5,427 nt of DNA from Candidatus Kerfeldbacteria bacterium (GTDB lineage Bacteria; Patescibacteriota; Patescibacteriia; SBBC01; CAIJZX01): assembly GCA_016194465.1 (NCBI GenBank), contig JACQBO010000046.1, forward strand, positions 1 through 5,427. Direction: 5' to 3'. Below are positions 3,870 to 5,427 of this stretch, piece by piece. The translations under genes and the position numbers were made by a program. Under the pieces are notes generated by a model. It was given only the letters and a program-made list of their open reading frames with translations, ran no database searches and was not told the origin of the DNA. How positions within the stretch are numbered: position 1 is the stretch's first letter; every line of letters starts with the position of its first letter.

Positions 3870-5098
3870 TTTAAGGTTGGGTAGAGGGGAAATTTTTTTG
3901 TTAGGATAGCCACTGTTTTCGCCGCCTGTTTTTTTACGGACAGATTTTTTGGTCGGGTGAGATGCTGCACCATAGCGTGACTCAGGACAGCGATATCCTT
4001 TTCTTTCAAACCCCGACTGGTGACAGCCGGCGTGCCGAGACGGATGCCTGAAGGATCCAACGGTGGACGAGGGTCATTGGGAATCAGGTTTTTATTAACA
4101 TATATTCCTACATCCTCCAAAAGCTTTTCCGCCAGAGCCCCAGTCAGGCCAAGTGGCCGGACATCTGCGAGCATCAAATGGTTATCGGTGCCGCCAGTGG
4201 AAAGCATCAGCCCATGTGCTTGCAAGACTTCAGCCATGACCGCGGCGTTTTTTATGACTTGTTTTTGATAGCGGCGGAACTCTGGCTTGAGCGCCTCGGC
4301 AAACGCCTGGGCTTTGCCCGCGATGACATGATCGAGTGGCCCGCCTTGAATACCAGGCATCACGGCGCGATCGATGGCTGCGGCGTGAATTTTTTTGCAG
4401 AGAATGATGGCGCCGCGCGGCCCGCGCATGGTTTTGTGGGTGGTGGTCGTCACGACGTCAGCGTGGGGGATTGGACTAGGATGAAGGCCGGTGATGACAA
4501 GTCCCGCAATATGCGCAATATCAGCCAGATGAATAGCACCCACAGATTGAGCGATGCGGCCAAATTGAGCAAAATCAATTTCTCGCGGATAGGCCGAAGC
4601 ACCGGAGATAATCATTTTCGGGCGGTGCTGTTTCGCTAAGCGAGCCACTTCACGATAATCAATGTACCCGTTGGCATCAACCCCATACGGGATAATGGAA
4701 AAGTATTTGCCGGAGATGTTGATCCGCAGGCCATGCGTCAGGTGCCCACCAGCCCGCAGGTCCATAGAAAGAATCTTGTCACCGGGTTTTAGGAATGTAA
4801 AAAACACCGCGATGTTGGCGATCGCCCCGGCGTGCGGCTGAACATTGGCATGTTCCGCACCGAAAAGTTTTTTCGCGCGAGCGATGGCTAAGCGTTCGAC
4901 GTCGTCAATAACTTGATTGCCGCCGTAGTAACGGCGGCCAGGGTAGCCCTCCGAGTATTTATTCGTGAGGACGGAGCCAACGGCAGATAAGACCGCCGGG
5001 GAAACAATGTTTTCTGAGGCGATCAGGGTTAGGCCATCACGCTGGCGTTGCAATTCAGCGCGAAGCAGCTTCGATACTTGTGGGTCAGGCGTGGGCAT
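3866..5098 (-). CDS. glyA: Serine hydroxymethyltransferase GlyA
   Basis: This PLP enzyme converts serine + THF to glycine + 5,10-methylene-THF in the cytosol. The 410-aa length is normal for bacteria. Motifs in order are LIASENIVSP (25-34), NKYSEGYPGRRYYGG (46-60), NVQPHAGAIAN (85-95), GGHLTHG (117-123), ADIAHIAGL (192-200), TTTTHKTMRGPRG (217-229) with the PLP-binding Lys222, PGIQGGP (248-254), and GIRLGTPAVTSRG (351-363) with Arg353 that binds the substrate carboxylate. The usual HSGSxAN reads HAGAIAN here (Ala90, Ala92). The frame extends upstream to 5218, but only the ATG at 5098 gives a normal GlyA N-terminus (MPTPDPQVSKLL); the extension is the lgt gene in another frame. It overlaps lgt by 14 nt and folD by 4 nt, so it is expected to be cotranscribed and translationally coupled with both. 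Confidence 0.96.
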   Translation of the reverse strand: MPTPDPQVSKLLRAELQRQRDGLTLIASENIVSPAVLSAVGSVLTNKYSEGYPGRRYYGGNQVIDDVERLAIARAKKLFGAEHANVQPHAGAIANIAVFFTFLKPGDKILSMDLRAGGHLTHGLRINISGKYFSIIPYGVDANGYIDYREVARLAKQHRPKMIISGASAYPREIDFAQFGRIAQSVGAIHLADIAHIAGLVITGLHPSPIPHADVVTTTTHKTMRGPRGAIILCKKIHAAAIDRAVMPGIQGGPLDHVIAGKAQAFAEALKPEFRRYQKQVIKNAAVMAEVLQAHGLMLSTGGTDNHLMLADVRPLGLTGALAEKLLEDVGIYVNKNLIPNDPRPPLDPSGIRLGTPAVTSRGLKEKDIAVLSHAMVQHLTRPKNLSVKKQAAKTVAILTKKFPLYPTLK

Positions 5099-5427
5099 TG
5101 GTGTGGCGAGATCGAGTAAAGAAAGTGATGATGACGAGACCAATGATAACGAGGCTAGTGAGTAATGGCAAACGGATACCAGCGATGATCGGCACCCGGT
5201 CGATCCGGAGTGACTCAACGCCGATGCGCAGGAGACTGTACAGAGTGAAATAGGTCAAAACAATGTTTCCAGGTTGACCGGAAATCCGCCGCAACTTCGA
5301 CCAGCGGTGCATGGCCAGGAGCAGAAGAAAAATGATAAGGTCACCGATCGATTCGTAAAGAAAGGTAGGGTGAAAATACGGCCCGAGGTGTAAGGGGCGA
5401 TGAGCCGCATCGATCGGAATACCCCAA
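5085..5427 (-). CDS. lgt: Prolipoprotein diacylglyceryl transferase Lgt, C-terminal part
   Basis: The last 113 codons are in the window; the 5' part lies beyond the right edge. Lgt transfers diacylglycerol from phosphatidylglycerol to the lipobox cysteine of prolipoproteins in the cytoplasmic membrane. Visible family features are WGIP at the edge, PYFHPTFLYESIGDL (visible residues 16-30, the conserved HPTxLYE region), a membrane helix (IIFLLLLAM), then GQPGNIVLTYFTLYSLLRIG, with VESLRIDRV (the conserved Y-R-E-R-D segment), and a final helix after IAGIRLPLLTSL. The basic tail ends at a TGA 14 nt inside glyA. The ATG at 5312 is internal. The gene is first in the visible minus-strand run lgt-glyA-folD, and its promoter must lie outside. 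Confidence 0.92.
   Translation of the reverse strand, partial: WGIPIDAAHRPLHLGPYFHPTFLYESIGDLIIFLLLLAMHRWSKLRRISGQPGNIVLTYFTLYSLLRIGVESLRIDRVPIIAGIRLPLLTSLVIIGLVIITFFTRSRHTNAHA

Noticed and set aside
4178..4639. 153-codon plus-strand open frame
   Set aside because: It lies entirely antisense to the conserved core of glyA and resembles no family.
5099..5218. 40-residue N-terminal extension of GlyA
   Set aside because: It is Ser/Leu-rich, unlike any GlyA N-terminus, and is the lgt coding region read in another frame.

Overview
The window looks like a piece of a small-genome bacterium, most probably a Candidate Phyla Radiation (Patescibacteria) member. This is an inference from four things: an Avd/four-helix-bundle gene of the kind that accompanies diversity-generating retroelements (DGRs), a truncated NHL-repeat protein, very tightly packed overlapping housekeeping genes, and a short, divergent FolD. 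No rRNA or other phylogenetic marker is present, so the lineage cannot be fixed. TGA ends both lgt and glyA, which argues against the TGA=Gly code of Gracilibacteria/Absconditabacteria.

Left part (1-1972), accessory and rather AT-rich. At the left edge a minus-strand avd-like gene runs off the window. It has a good sigma70-type promoter and a run of ten C residues just inside its coding start. If it belongs to a DGR, the reverse transcriptase and template repeat should lie beyond position 1. Divergently, after about 260 bp of promoter-rich intergenic DNA, comes an FkbM-family methyltransferase. Its N-terminus appears split by a frameshift near an A6 tract. A terminator follows, then an NHL beta-propeller fragment that keeps only two to three blades, then another strong terminator.

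Middle part (1973-2617). About 400 bp without a recognisable gene carry several complementary segments, followed by a 75-codon plus-strand orphan gene with a strong Shine-Dalgarno. Its stop codon sits in the loop of its own terminator and overlaps the stop codon of the convergent gene.

Right part (2614-5427), conserved core on the minus strand. Read in the direction of transcription it is lgt (partial), glyA, folD, then a holin_4_2/YvlD-type small membrane protein. lgt/glyA overlap by 14 nt and glyA/folD by 4 nt (ATGA), so these are almost certainly one operon. GlyA makes 5,10-methylene-THF from serine and FolD interconverts it with methenyl- and formyl-THF, so the pair is a one-carbon folate module. 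Lgt lipidates prolipoproteins. Between folD and the membrane-protein gene lies a perfect 17-bp inverted repeat that embraces the folD stop codon and the start codon of the next gene. It is the most striking unexplained structure inside the window itself.
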